64,000 nucleotides of DNA, from assembly GCF_020149935.1 (NCBI RefSeq), contig NZ_CP083757.1:2443501-2507500 (forward strand), read 5' to 3'. Within the stretch, counting starts at the first letter, position 1. The number at the start of each line of letters is the position of its first letter. Made by a program: the position numbers and the translations under genes. This document shows positions 45,246 to 54,490 of the stretch, piece by piece. This stretch comes from Marinilongibacter aquaticus (lineage in GTDB: Bacteria > Bacteroidota > Bacteroidia > Cytophagales > Spirosomataceae). The notes under the pieces were generated by a model. That model made no database searches and was not told where the DNA came from. It saw only the letters and a list, made by a program, of their open reading frames with translations.

Positions 45246-46553
45246 ATGAAAAAGCTATTCATATCCTTGTTCTTTTGCCTGATCAGTTCGCAACTGATTC
45301 ATGCACAGGCCCTTTCTTTGCAAGAATGCGTCGAAATTGCGGTCGACAAACACCCAGATTATCAAGAAAGCATATTGAACGCCGAGATGGCTCAATCGCA
45401 ATTGGCTCTTTCGAAAAGCCGCCGATTGCCCAGCATGAACATGCAAGTGTACCAAAGTACCAATACCGGACGAAGCATCGACCGTTTTACCAATGCCTAC
45501 ATCAATCAGGTGTACAACAGTACTTATGCTCAGGCGAGCCTTCAACAACCCATTTTTCAAGGTTTCAAGATTAAGCACGATATCACCTCAAAAGAATTGA
45601 GCTTGAAAAGCAGCCTGTACACCAAAGAAGCGACAAAAAACAGCATGACCATTCGCGTGATTCAGGCCTATCTCAATGTACTGCAATCGCAAGAATTGAG
45701 CCGCTTGGCCGATGTACAGCTTGAAGCTTCACAAAAGCAACTCGACCGCATGGATAAGCAAGTGCAGGCAGGGGTATTGGGCAAAAGGGATTTGCTGCAA
45801 TTGCAAACCCAAGTGGCCAACGACGAATTCGCACTTATTGGAGCCAAAGGCGTGGCCAAGCAAGCCCGATTGACCCTTTTCCAATTGTTGAATTCTCCTC
45901 CCGATGAAAATGTATCTTTCGATAAGATCGACAGCGAAAACGCTTTGGGCAAACTTCAAAGTATCGATAGAGAAAGCGTGAGTAGCGAGCTGCCCGAAAT
46001 GTTGGCGGCGAAGGCACAGATCAACGCCTACGATGTACAGATCAAATCCATCAAGGCTGAGAATCTTCCGGCCATCAGTTTTTCGGCGAATTACAATACC
46101 TTCTTTGCCTCTTCAAATCCAGATGAAAACTTCTTGGAACAGCTCAACGGTACGCGAAACGGCTCTTTCACTTTGGGGCTTCAAATCCCCATTTTCGGCA
46201 GCCTGCAAACCAACCCACGGATACAGTCGACCACTGTGCAAAAGAAGCTTGCTCAGAACCAATTGAAAAACGCAAACTTGCTGGCACAGAATGGCTATGC
46301 CCTCGCCATTGAAAACTACAAATTGGCCGCTGAACAATACGAAAACGCCCAAAGGCAATTGGCGGTAAACGAAGAAAATATGGCCGCCGTGTTGGCTCAA
46401 ATAAATGCGGGCACAGTGAACACTTTGGAATACATTTTGGCCAAAAACAATCAAGACAAAGCCAAATCAAATCATGTGCAAGCCAAATACGCTCTGATTC
46501 TTCAAGAAAAAATAGTGGGCTACTACCAGAATGGCAACTGGCAGCTCGACTAA
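45246..46553 (+). CDS. TolC-family outer-membrane efflux protein
   Basis: A 435-residue exported protein with signal MKKLFISLFFCLISSQLIHAQ and the two-fold repeated coiled-coil structure of the TolC/OEP family (repeats about 22-215 and 225-430). Typical elements are LSLQECVEIAVDKHPD at the mature N-terminus and the repeated A-x2-x-L-x-A heptads. It provides the outer-membrane duct for the adaptor/permease complexes encoded upstream, completing a tripartite pump. It is the last gene of the array, and a strong terminator lies 88 nt beyond. Confidence 0.93.
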   Translation: MKKLFISLFFCLISSQLIHAQALSLQECVEIAVDKHPDYQESILNAEMAQSQLALSKSRRLPSMNMQVYQSTNTGRSIDRFTNAYINQVYNSTYAQASLQQPIFQGFKIKHDITSKELSLKSSLYTKEATKNSMTIRVIQAYLNVLQSQELSRLADVQLEASQKQLDRMDKQVQAGVLGKRDLLQLQTQVANDEFALIGAKGVAKQARLTLFQLLNSPPDENVSFDKIDSENALGKLQSIDRESVSSELPEMLAAKAQINAYDVQIKSIKAENLPAISFSANYNTFFASSNPDENFLEQLNGTRNGSFTLGLQIPIFGSLQTNPRIQSTTVQKKLAQNQLKNANLLAQNGYALAIENYKLAAEQYENAQRQLAVNEENMAAVLAQINAGTVNTLEYILAKNNQDKAKSNHVQAKYALILQEKIVGYYQNGNWQLD

Positions 46554-46640
46554 GACTTTGGGTTCAAGCGTTTTCATCGAAAAAATTCAAAAAGTCGATT
46601 TTTAGTGAATTTTTTTCGACCAAATTCGATTATGTAGAAT

Positions 46641-46667
46641 AGGCTCCTAAAAATTTAGGAGCCTTTA
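46641..46667 (+). terminator. terminator of the efflux array
   Basis: AGGCTCCTAAA (46641-46651) and TTTAGGAGCCT (46654-46664) form a perfect 11-bp stem with a tight loop, followed by a short TTTAT tail. It closes the plus-strand array 88 nt after the TolC-type gene. Confidence 0.7.
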
Positions 46668-46720
46668 TGGCCTAATTCACGCACAAAGTTTGCATACACT
46701 TCATCTAAAAAAAGCACAAA

Positions 46721-46933
46721 ATGAAAGAATTTACTCGAAGCAAATCCACAACGATCCCCGATTTCAAGCAGATCACCCACACGCAGCCGAAACATCCCAT
46801 TTCTACTTATGAATTGCAGTTTGAGGGAGAAGAAAGCTTTGCAATAGACTTGATTCTCGTGCCAAAGCAAAAATTTGAAAGTACGCGTTTGTACATCGAT
46901 TATTCCAACAAATCGAAAATGCACTGGGATTGA
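46721..46933 (+). CDS. 70-residue small protein of unknown function
   Basis: A short soluble frame between two terminator/promoter elements, starting MKEFTRSKSTTIPDFKQI and ending KSKMHWD. No signal peptide, Cys or metal motif. The alternating pattern in the middle (YELQFEGEESFAIDLILV) suggests a small beta domain. A TTTG occurs about 30 nt upstream. I do not recognise it; composition looks coding, and the opposite-strand frame here is longer but spans regulatory sequence. Confidence 0.45.
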   Translation: MKEFTRSKSTTIPDFKQITHTQPKHPISTYELQFEGEESFAIDLILVPKQKFESTRLYIDYSNKSKMHWD

Positions 46934-47030
46934 ACTTGCGTTTTGCGGAATAAAAGCGGTCAAAAATATTGATTCACAAGGATTAAGAATATAATTCTTA
47001 ACGAATATTTCATATCCAAAAGGAAGAGTG

Positions 47031-47038
47031 TAATTTTG
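47031..47038 (+). promoter_or_regulatory. -7 box of the aminotransferase gene
   Basis: TAATTTTG matches TAnnTTTG. Transcription would start near 47045, leaving a leader of about 72 nt before the ATG at 47117. The -33 position reads TTTC rather than TTTG. Confidence 0.45.
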
Positions 47039-47116
47039 CAACCGATTTTTCCGGCGGCCTATAAAAAGCCTGAAAATCAAGGCGATATCATTATTCAATA
47101 ACAAAACCGTTTCATC

Positions 47117-48319
47117 ATGTCTGCAGTACAGCAAGTAGCTGACCGAATTCAAGCTTTAGAGCCATCGGCCACTTTGGCTATGTCTCAGAAATCACGCGAG
47201 TTGCGTGAGCAAGGCTTTGACATTATCAATCTTTCGATTGGCGAACCTGATTTTAAAACACCGAAACACATTTGCGAAGAAGCCAAAAAGGCGATCGACG
47301 CAGGGTTTCACTCGTATACGCCAGTTCCGGGTATTCCAGAATTGCGAAAGGCCATTGCAGACAAATTCAAGCGTGAGAACAATATCGACTGGAAACCTGA
47401 GAACATAATCGTATCTACAGGTGCCAAACATTCATTGGCCAATGCCCTTCAGGTAATGGTAAACCCTGGCGACGAAGTGATCATTTTCGCTCCGTATTGG
47501 GTAAGCTATTCTGAAATGGTAAAATTGGCCGAAGGCAAGCCTGTCATTTTGGAAGGCTCTTTCGAGAATGGCTTCAAAGTAACGGCCGAGCAATTGGAAA
47601 ACGCCATTACAGACAAAACCAAAGTCGTGATGTTCTCTTCGCCTTCAAATCCAACAGGTGCGGTTTTCAGCAAAGCCGAGCTAACGGAAATCGCCAAGGT
47701 GATCGAAAAACACGAAAACATTTTTGTGTTGGCCGATGAAATCTATGAGTACATCAACTTCATGGAAGAAGGTCATTTCTCAATCGGTTCGATTCCAGCA
47801 ATCAAAGACCGTGTAATCACCGTAAACGGCATGGCCAAAGGTTTTGCCATGACAGGCTGGAGAATCGGCTATATCGGAGCTGCCGAGTGGATTGTAAAAG
47901 GAATAAACAAATTGCAAGGCCAGGTGACTTCGGGCACCAACCACATTGCACAAAGAGCTTCTGTGGTAGCTTGGGACGACATGACAGCCGCCGAAACAAT
48001 GAAAAGAGCCTATCTCGTGCGTCGCGAACTGGTGGTGAAAGGCCTACGTGACATCCCTGGATTTAAGGTAAATGTACCCGACGGTGCATTTTATGCTTTC
48101 CCAGAAATCAGCTCATTCTTTGGTAAATCTGACGGAGAAACCGCAATAAACAACAGCGACGACTTCAGCATGTTCTTGTTGCTGAAAGCCCATGTGGCCA
48201 CCGTAGCCGGTTCGGGTTTCGGAGCACCAAACTGTATTCGTATTTCAACTGCGGCTTCTGACGAAGCCCTTGAAGAGGCAATCGCCCGTATCAAAGCGGC
48301 CGTGGCCACTTTGAAATAA
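47117..48319 (+). CDS. aspC: class I/II pyridoxal-phosphate aminotransferase, aspartate aminotransferase-like
   Basis: A 400-residue fold-type I aminotransferase of the I-gamma (Thermus/Bacillus AspC-like) group, which exchanges amino groups between aspartate and 2-oxoglutarate. Visible residues are the substrate-loop LSIGEPDF, the SNPTG cofactor motif near 178, LADEIYEY near 205, the PLP-binding Lys in NGMAKGFAMTGWRIGY near 240 and the C-terminal substrate Arg in NCIRISTA near 375. The family usually has Ser-Lys-Ser/Thr at the lysine; here it is Ala-Lys-Gly, a mild variant. Substrate specificity cannot be fixed. A terminator follows at 48348. Confidence 0.9.
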   Translation: MSAVQQVADRIQALEPSATLAMSQKSRELREQGFDIINLSIGEPDFKTPKHICEEAKKAIDAGFHSYTPVPGIPELRKAIADKFKRENNIDWKPENIIVSTGAKHSLANALQVMVNPGDEVIIFAPYWVSYSEMVKLAEGKPVILEGSFENGFKVTAEQLENAITDKTKVVMFSSPSNPTGAVFSKAELTEIAKVIEKHENIFVLADEIYEYINFMEEGHFSIGSIPAIKDRVITVNGMAKGFAMTGWRIGYIGAAEWIVKGINKLQGQVTSGTNHIAQRASVVAWDDMTAAETMKRAYLVRRELVVKGLRDIPGFKVNVPDGAFYAFPEISSFFGKSDGETAINNSDDFSMFLLLKAHVATVAGSGFGAPNCIRISTAASDEALEEAIARIKAAVATLK

Positions 48320-48347
48320 ATATTCAAAACCATATGAATCAATGATG

Positions 48348-48378
48348 CAGGTGACCTTTGGTCGCCTGTTTTCATTTT
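48348..48378 (+). terminator. terminator after the aminotransferase gene
   Basis: CAGGTGACC (48348-48356) pairs with GGTCGCCTG (48360-48368), nine pairs including one G-U, around a TTT loop, and is followed by TTTTCATTTT. It separates the aminotransferase from the frnE-like gene. Confidence 0.75.
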
Positions 48379-48433
48379 AAGGAAACTTTCGTCGGGCAAT
48401 GATCGTCTATCTATTACAATACGCTAGACACAA

Positions 48434-49126
48434 ATGAAAGAAAAGCAAAAAATTACAATAGATGTGGTTTCCGATGTAGCTTGCCCTTGGTGCTTCGTGG
48501 GGAAAAAGAACCTCGAGAAAGCTATCTCAGCCAATACAGACACCGATTTCCAGGTGAACTGGCACCCTTTTCAGTTGGATCCCACTTTGCCCGAATCTGG
48601 GCAAGACCGCGACGAATACATGGCCAATAAGTTTGGCAGTGTAGAACGTTTCGAAATGATGACCGAAAACTTGGTGGAAAAAGGAAATGGAGCGGGCATT
48701 CAGTTCGATTTCGGAGCAATGAAAACCATTCCGAATACGCTGAAAATGCACAAACTTTTACACGAAGCCAGCAAAGCAGGCTTTGCCACCGAACTCAAAG
48801 AAGCCCTTTTCGAAGCGTATTTTGAAAAAGGCTTGGATATGAGCAACCCTGAAACTTTGGTTGAAATTATGACCCAGTTCGGCTGGGAAAAAGCACAAAC
48901 TGAAAGTGTGCTCGACAACCAAGAAATCACGTATTGGGTGAGCCAAGAAATGCGTAATTACCAAAACATGGGCGTAAGAGCCGTGCCTTTCTTTATCATC
49001 AACAACAAATACGGGCTTAGCGGAGCCCAACCCGCAGAAGTTTTCGCCCAAGCTTTCTCGCAAATTGAAGAAGAGAGTCTGCAACAAAAAGGCGAAGCTT
49101 GCGATATTAATGACCCCAATTGTTAG
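48434..49126 (+). CDS. FrnE/DsbA-family thioredoxin-fold oxidoreductase
   Basis: A 230-residue thioredoxin-fold protein with the active-site pair CPWC near residues 17-20 (SDVACPWCFVGK) and the cis-Pro loop RAVPFFIIN near 183. It has no signal peptide, so it works in the cytosol like FrnE-type isomerases. The C-terminus adds two Cys residues (GEACDINDPNC), which could form a second redox pair. The stop overlaps the TTG start of the next gene, so the two are probably translated together. It may protect proteins during oxidative stress, as FrnE does elsewhere. Confidence 0.9.
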   Translation: MKEKQKITIDVVSDVACPWCFVGKKNLEKAISANTDTDFQVNWHPFQLDPTLPESGQDRDEYMANKFGSVERFEMMTENLVEKGNGAGIQFDFGAMKTIPNTLKMHKLLHEASKAGFATELKEALFEAYFEKGLDMSNPETLVEIMTQFGWEKAQTESVLDNQEITYWVSQEMRNYQNMGVRAVPFFIINNKYGLSGAQPAEVFAQAFSQIEEESLQQKGEACDINDPNC

Positions 49127-50403
49127 AATTCTTGATTAAATTAGGGCAAAAACACAAATTGAAATCAACGGCTCTTGTTTTTGCACTCTTGTGCTTTCTT
49201 TCGTCGTGTACGCTACAGCGAAAGAAAGTACTCATGAAAGTGGACAACCATCTTTCGGGATATTTATTCTTTGAACCATCGAGCGGCGACACTCTGCTGG
49301 CACACAATGCCAACACATATTTCACGCCCGCCAGCACCACCAAAATCTTCACTTTATTCTGTAGCTTACAAACCATCGGTGATTCCATTCCGGCATTGGT
49401 CTATCGCGAAAACCTCGATCGAATTTGGTTTTGGGGCACAGGAGACCCAAGCTTGCTCCGCTCAGATTTTCCGCAAAGTCAGAAAACAATCGATTTCTTA
49501 AAAAGTAAAACACACAAAGAACTTGTATTCTCTTCGGCAAATTTCACCCACAAAACCTATGGACAAGGCTGGATGTGGGATGATTTCAACGACGACTATC
49601 AAACCGAGATTTCCTCCTTCCCGCTGTATGGCAACCTTTTACACTATACAAACGGAGACGTGCTCCCAGCCATTTTTGCCGATAGCCTCAATTTTTCACC
49701 CGAAACAGGCCGTACGATTCATAGAAGTCGTTGGCAAAATACCTTTGCCGTACCACAAGCCGCAAAAACACAAAACCTGCCTTTTATCTGCTCTCCCGAA
49801 ACCCAAATGGCCATCTTGGGCCAAGTGTTGAACAAGAAAATAACACAAAGCCAAGTAACCCTAGCTGACGAAAGGCAGGTAATATACAGCACACCACGCG
49901 ACAGTGTGCTGCAGCACATGATGTACGTCAGCGACAACATGCTGGCCGAACAATTGATGCTAGTCAATGCGGGAATTTTGACCGACACTTTGGATGTGCA
50001 ATTGGGCATTGCAAAAATATTGGCCGGCCCATTGAAAGACTTGCCTCAAAAGCCCCGCTGGGTTGACGGCTCTGGGCTGTCGCGGTACAATTTGATCTCT
50101 CCTGCCGACTTGGTGTATGTATTGCAGAAAATTGAAGCAAGCGAAGGCCAAGAAAAACTGAACACCTATTTTGCGAGCAATGGACTTCAAGGCACACTGA
50201 AAAGTTTTGCAGCAGACGAAAAACCATTCATTCTCGGTAAATCGGGCTCTATGAGTGGGGTTTATAATTTGGCGGGATTCTTGAAAACAGATTCGGGGAA
50301 AACGCTCATTTTTGCTGTGATGAACAACAACTTCACACAGTCTGTTCAGGCTGTTCGGAAAGACGTAGAACGCTTTCTAATCGAAGTGAAGAAACAGTAT
50401 TGA
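49120..50403 (+). CDS. PBP4-like D-alanyl-D-alanine carboxypeptidase, lipoprotein
   Basis: A 427-residue serine peptidase of the S13/PBP4 (DacB) type, which trims peptidoglycan stem peptides. The nucleophile motif STTK is at 72-75 (ASTTKIFT), SDN near 270, and the third motif reads KSG (GKSGSMSG, near 374) instead of KTG. Residues 13-30 form a lipoprotein signal with Cys30 (LSSC), so it is membrane-anchored. No ATG precedes the signal; the best starts are TTG at 49120, overlapping the frnE-like stop, or TTG at 49132. It converges with the gene at 50408 across 4 nt. Confidence 0.88.
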   Translation: MLEFLIKLGQKHKLKSTALVFALLCFLSSCTLQRKKVLMKVDNHLSGYLFFEPSSGDTLLAHNANTYFTPASTTKIFTLFCSLQTIGDSIPALVYRENLDRIWFWGTGDPSLLRSDFPQSQKTIDFLKSKTHKELVFSSANFTHKTYGQGWMWDDFNDDYQTEISSFPLYGNLLHYTNGDVLPAIFADSLNFSPETGRTIHRSRWQNTFAVPQAAKTQNLPFICSPETQMAILGQVLNKKITQSQVTLADERQVIYSTPRDSVLQHMMYVSDNMLAEQLMLVNAGILTDTLDVQLGIAKILAGPLKDLPQKPRWVDGSGLSRYNLISPADLVYVLQKIEASEGQEKLNTYFASNGLQGTLKSFAADEKPFILGKSGSMSGVYNLAGFLKTDSGKTLIFAVMNNNFTQSVQAVRKDVERFLIEVKKQY

Positions 50404-50407
50404 CGGT

Positions 50408-51178
50408 TCAATTCAAGCTTGGAAAAGCCGTTTTGCTTCGAAACTCTTTGAGCTTCCGCAAGATCGTATACGTAAGGTCGTAATCAGTGGCTTCGAGAAT
50501 AAAGTCGTCGCTCAGTTTACAGAATTTCATAAACTGGTTCAATTCAGGGTCTTTCAGACCCGTGATATTGGCCACTTTATTTTTATTGAAACGCAATTCT
50601 GTATAGAATTTTTTCAGATCCTGATATTCCAAATCCGCGACCTTTCGGCGATTCTTGCCCTCTTTGCTCCAAAGTTCGTACAAAGCATCGATCGAAATGC
50701 CGGCTCCACCGCCCAAACCACCGGCGGCCGTTGGCCGAACGATATTCCGTTTGATTCCCAATTTCATGGTGGCCCCATTCTCTGGATTATCCAAAAACGC
50801 CTTTATCTCTTTCTCCAGCGTTTGGCTTCGCTTGTCTTTTACAATGATCTCATCCAGAGAAATCGCCGATTCTTTCAAATTCGTAATGAAATCCCCCAAG
50901 GCCTTTGTCCAATAAAACTTTTCGGTGGCAAAGCCCAGGGCATCAATTTTTAGGGAATCGCCTACAGCCGCACGGGTATAAAAATCGCCTTCGTCGTTTG
51001 TTACCACCACGCGGCCCGACCGCAAGTTGGTGACAGTAACCCCTTCCACAGGCTGCCCATTCTTGTATTTCTGCACATGGCCAAATACAGACCACTCCTT
51101 TTGTGCCATAGCCAAGTGGCTCAAACACAAGAATAAAATGAAAGCCGAGAGTTTATTTAACAATGTTTTTGGCGTCAA
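50408..51178 (-). CDS. secreted carboxypeptidase-regulatory-like domain protein
   Basis: A 256-residue exported protein. Residues 1-25 are a Sec signal (LSHLAMAQ cleavage). Residues 30-110 form a CarboxypepD_reg-like beta-sandwich (FGHVQKYKNGQPVEGVTVTN, GDSLKIDALGF), the domain found before TonB-dependent channels. The rest is a helical, charged region with a Gly-rich patch (TAAGGLGGGAGISIDALY) and no catalytic motif. No channel is attached, so it is a stand-alone member. It overlaps the M14 peptidase gene by 26 nt, so the two are co-expressed and may act together. Confidence 0.82.
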   Translation of the reverse strand: MTPKTLLNKLSAFILFLCLSHLAMAQKEWSVFGHVQKYKNGQPVEGVTVTNLRSGRVVVTNDEGDFYTRAAVGDSLKIDALGFATEKFYWTKALGDFITNLKESAISLDEIIVKDKRSQTLEKEIKAFLDNPENGATMKLGIKRNIVRPTAAGGLGGGAGISIDALYELWSKEGKNRRKVADLEYQDLKKFYTELRFNKNKVANITGLKDPELNQFMKFCKLSDDFILEATDYDLTYTILRKLKEFRSKTAFPSLN

Positions 51179-52379
51179 TTATTTGTCCATTCCATACAAG
51201 GTATTTCAAATCCTTGTCTTTTACCAATGCGAAATTAGCCTTTTTCTCAAATTCAAGTTTATAAACCGACAAGTCTTCCCACAAATCAGAAGTTAAAATT
51301 TCCAAAAAGTTGTTCAAGGGCTCCACTTTCAGGCCGGTACCGTCAAATTCTTCGATTCCGTAAAAGGTCGACAAATCGCCAATTTCTTCCACCACACTTT
51401 CGAGTGTAAACGCCTTGCCATCTGGCGAATTCGCTTCATAAAGGTTTATGCCAATATCCACAGGATTCCCGGCAAACTCCACATCTCGAATTTTGAGATC
51501 GAACAAGCATTTGTGGTTTATAGGAATCCTCTCATATTCTTCTTTCTTCCTCTCGGTAAAATCGTTTTCGGCGATATGCTCAAATGCCTTGAGCAAGAGG
51601 CAAAAGTTCAGTTTACGCAATTCCTCTTTTTCGCGATCCGATCCATTTCCACCCGATTCAATCAAAATCAAACTGCTTCCCCATTTTTGGATGTTATCGC
51701 CAAAAGCCCTGGGTTCGAAATCTTCAAACCAACGGCCCACACGATTCGGGATAATGGGCACAAGAAAATCGTTGAGCATACAAATCACCTGCATGGCCTG
51801 CGTACGGTTTGCGTTCCATTCCAATGCCTGATTAAAAGCCGTAGCCAGAAAAGCAATTGCCGTTTGATTGGGCCCATGGCCAGCCGCATAACGGATGTCG
51901 TGATCGTGTAAATTGAATGAAAAATCGGGCTTCAATGTTTCCTGAAGCAGCTTGAGCAAGCGACTTTCGGGACAAGCCAGTGCAAGTGCATCGCGATTCA
52001 TATCGATTTGCTGAGCCGTGCGTCGGGTAAAACGCTCCGCTCCATCGGGATTCAGCATGGGCACAAAATGCAAAGTAAGCTTTTCCAAAATACTTTGAAG
52101 AGCCGTTTGGTTTTGTTCGAAAAAGCGAAAAAGATCAAACATCGCCAAAGTTGCCGTGGCTTCATCGCCATGCATTTGCGACCAAAGCAACACCTGAATA
52201 GGCCCTTGTCCTACTTTCACTTTGTATATTGGCCTCTTCTCGAAAGAGTGCCCAATGCATTCCTTTTCAAGGTTTAAGTCCGAAATGATGGTTTCAATTT
52301 CGGCGTGCTTAATCCTTCTGTGCGTCAACCTTTCCTCACGAAAAGCGGCATGCCATGCAAAAAGCTGTTCTTGATTCAA
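51153..52379 (-). CDS. M14-family zinc carboxypeptidase
   Basis: A 408-residue M14 metallopeptidase. Zinc ligands are His70 and Glu73 in SQMHGDEATA and a His in FNLHDHDIRY near 160. A substrate-binding Arg occurs in the DGAERFTRRTAQQIDMNRD region near 110-130, and the general-base Glu probably lies in LILIESGG near 240. A C-terminal extension of about 130 residues follows the catalytic domain. There is no signal peptide, so it is cytosolic, as is MpaA, which recycles peptidoglycan peptides. It follows ftsI by 10 nt, which favours a cell-wall role over general proteolysis. Confidence 0.88.
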   Translation of the reverse strand: MNQEQLFAWHAAFREERLTHRRIKHAEIETIISDLNLEKECIGHSFEKRPIYKVKVGQGPIQVLLWSQMHGDEATATLAMFDLFRFFEQNQTALQSILEKLTLHFVPMLNPDGAERFTRRTAQQIDMNRDALALACPESRLLKLLQETLKPDFSFNLHDHDIRYAAGHGPNQTAIAFLATAFNQALEWNANRTQAMQVICMLNDFLVPIIPNRVGRWFEDFEPRAFGDNIQKWGSSLILIESGGNGSDREKEELRKLNFCLLLKAFEHIAENDFTERKKEEYERIPINHKCLFDLKIRDVEFAGNPVDIGINLYEANSPDGKAFTLESVVEEIGDLSTFYGIEEFDGTGLKVEPLNNFLEILTSDLWEDLSVYKLEFEKKANFALVKDKDLKYLVWNGQIIDAKNIVK

Positions 52380-52389
52380 ATCTTAAATC

Positions 52390-54486
52390 TTAATTGAGGC
52401 TCAAATTTACCACACCGTTTTGGGAAAGCGAAAATTCACGCACTTTACCCAAGCCCGAATACCGAACTTTATAGCCCTTGTTTTCTAAAAGTGGCAAAGC
52501 ATCTCGCAAAGTCATGCCCATCACATCGGGCATTTTGTTGCCCGTATCGTCTACGGTTTCCCAATCTACCGCACTTGCATTGTGATGCACCGCACGCACC
52601 AAAACTACCCCTTCCGGAGCCTTTGGCAAGTGCAATACTTCCGCAATTTCATTGAAGTCATCCGCATGCCCTGCATGTTCCTGACGAGCAATCAAAGCCT
52701 GATTGCCCTTCGGATGTTGCACAGGATGGATTTTCACGTCGTACGCAAAGACCTTATCGGCAATATCACGAAAAACTGGAGCACAGACCTTTGAGGCATA
52801 CATGCCCGTACCTTGGGGTTCGTCTATCACAATGGCACAAGAATATTTCGGATTGTCGGCCGGGAAATAACCAATAAAAGAGGTGTAAAATTTACCGCCC
52901 TTGTTGTAGCCTTCAGAACCCAGCTTTTGGGCCGTGCCGGTTTTGCCCGCCACTTTACAGAAGCCGCTTTTGATACTCTGCCCCGTACCGTTTTCTACTA
53001 CCCCTTCCAACATTTTTTTTGCAGCCAAAATCACATCGCTGTCGACCATTCGGCTCTCCGCTTTGCGGTTGTTGTACGTGCGTACCACTTGATTGCCGTT
53101 CCGGATTTCCTTCACCAAATAGGGCTCAACCCAATAGCCGTCGTTGGCTACGGCATTGTAAAAAGCCAACATTTGCAAGGGACTGATTCTAGACTCATAT
53201 CCTATGCTCATCCAAGGCAATGTAGTCTTGCTGTAGGAAGGATCTTTCGAGTTTTTGAAATACGGTTTCTTTTCGCCTTTCAATTGAAAGCCAATGGCTT
53301 CGTCGAGCTTGTATTTGTGCAGGTACTCTGCATAATTGTCAATGCCATTCATCCCAAAAACACGCTCGATCAATTTGTACACTCCGATATTGCACGACTT
53401 CTCCAAAACCTCACGCACGGTAATATCGCCGTGCACATGGTCACAGGTAAATCGCGTGCCGTGGTGCATGAGCACGCCCGTGCAATTGCCCGCATATTCG
53501 TCGAGCCCAATACCCGCCTTGTCGATCACGGCCATCAATGAAGCCAATTTGAACGTTGAGCCCGGGTCTGTAGCCGACACGATAGCATGGTTTATATCTT
53601 CATAATATTCGTAATGCCCGTTCCGGTTTCGTCGAGAAAGATTGGAAATGGCCTTCACCTGCCCCGAGGCAATTTCCATCACAATGGCCGAGCCGTATTT
53701 AGCTCCTGTTTCTTCCACTTTTTTGCGTAAAGCACTTTCAACTATATCTTGAAAGTTGACATCGATGGTAGTCACTACATCGTGCCCATCAATGGCTTCA
53801 ACATTCTCGCCCGACTCCAAAGGCACTTTTATTCCACCCGCAAGCCTTTTTACCAAAGCTTTCCCGTTTTTTCCGGCCAAATCTTCATTAAAGGAATACT
53901 CAATACCAAAAAGGCCGCGGCTTTTGGTTTCAGGGTCCAAGCTACCCACGGTACGCATGGCCAAGGTGTTGAAAGGGTGCGAACGTGTGGGCACCACACT
54001 CAAGAGCCCTCCGCCCCTTCGACTTCCTTCACGAAAAAGAGGAAAAGTCTCGATCAGTTCTTTCTCGGTATGCGTAACTCTTCTGTTGATCAGCCGCACA
54101 TAACGCGTCTTTGACTTTTTCCGGGCACGCCAAATCAATTCTTTGTATTCTTGCTTGCTTCGCCCTCCCACATGTCTAGAGAGCAAGAAGCAAAGCGAAT
54201 CTATGCTGCTGTTGAAAAGATCGTCGTTGGCACTTTTCGGATCTATACCCAGATAATAATAGGGCACAGAAGTGGCCAAAAGACTTTTGCCGTCGTCGGA
54301 ATAAATATTGCCACGAAGGGCATCCACCTTATCTTCGAAAATCAAGCTGTTTTCTACTTTCTGGCTTAGCAATTCTTTTTTGCTCTGGATTCGCAGGATA
54401 GCGGCTACGATTACAATTCCGACCAAAAACATGACCGAAAAAATAACAATGGACCGTTTTTGTATTTGTCCTTTTATGCTACTCAT
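52390..54486 (-). CDS. ftsI: penicillin-binding protein FtsI/SpoVD-type septal transpeptidase
   Basis: A 698-residue class B penicillin-binding protein that cross-links septal peptidoglycan. It has one N-terminal helix (about 12-32), a dimerisation domain, and a transpeptidase domain with STFK near 308 (DPGSTFKLAS), SCN near 365 (EKSCNIG) and KTG near 513 (VAGKTGTAQ). A PASTA domain lies at the C-terminus (about 645-698, VPDVMGMTLRDALPLLE with an initial Met-Pro variant). A C-terminal PASTA makes it SpoVD-like in layout. It is directly downstream of ftsL by 4 nt. The usual next gene, murE, is absent; an M14 peptidase takes its place. Confidence 0.95.
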   Translation of the reverse strand: MSSIKGQIQKRSIVIFSVMFLVGIVIVAAILRIQSKKELLSQKVENSLIFEDKVDALRGNIYSDDGKSLLATSVPYYYLGIDPKSANDDLFNSSIDSLCFLLSRHVGGRSKQEYKELIWRARKKSKTRYVRLINRRVTHTEKELIETFPLFREGSRRGGGLLSVVPTRSHPFNTLAMRTVGSLDPETKSRGLFGIEYSFNEDLAGKNGKALVKRLAGGIKVPLESGENVEAIDGHDVVTTIDVNFQDIVESALRKKVEETGAKYGSAIVMEIASGQVKAISNLSRRNRNGHYEYYEDINHAIVSATDPGSTFKLASLMAVIDKAGIGLDEYAGNCTGVLMHHGTRFTCDHVHGDITVREVLEKSCNIGVYKLIERVFGMNGIDNYAEYLHKYKLDEAIGFQLKGEKKPYFKNSKDPSYSKTTLPWMSIGYESRISPLQMLAFYNAVANDGYWVEPYLVKEIRNGNQVVRTYNNRKAESRMVDSDVILAAKKMLEGVVENGTGQSIKSGFCKVAGKTGTAQKLGSEGYNKGGKFYTSFIGYFPADNPKYSCAIVIDEPQGTGMYASKVCAPVFRDIADKVFAYDVKIHPVQHPKGNQALIARQEHAGHADDFNEIAEVLHLPKAPEGVVLVRAVHHNASAVDWETVDDTGNKMPDVMGMTLRDALPLLENKGYKVRYSGLGKVREFSLSQNGVVNLSLN

Positions 54487-54490
54487 AAAG

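Noticed and set aside
23715-46553. Array as a mobile element or genomic island
   Set aside because: No transposase, integrase, att-like repeats at the ends or tRNA at a boundary. The internal repeats fit local duplication.
46655-47152. A 165-codon minus-strand open frame
   Set aside because: It crosses a terminator tail, the aspC promoter and the aspC start, with no domain. The shorter plus-strand frame at 46721 is a better candidate.
52813-53541. A 242-codon plus-strand open frame
   Set aside because: It is antisense to ftsI and carries no recognisable domain.
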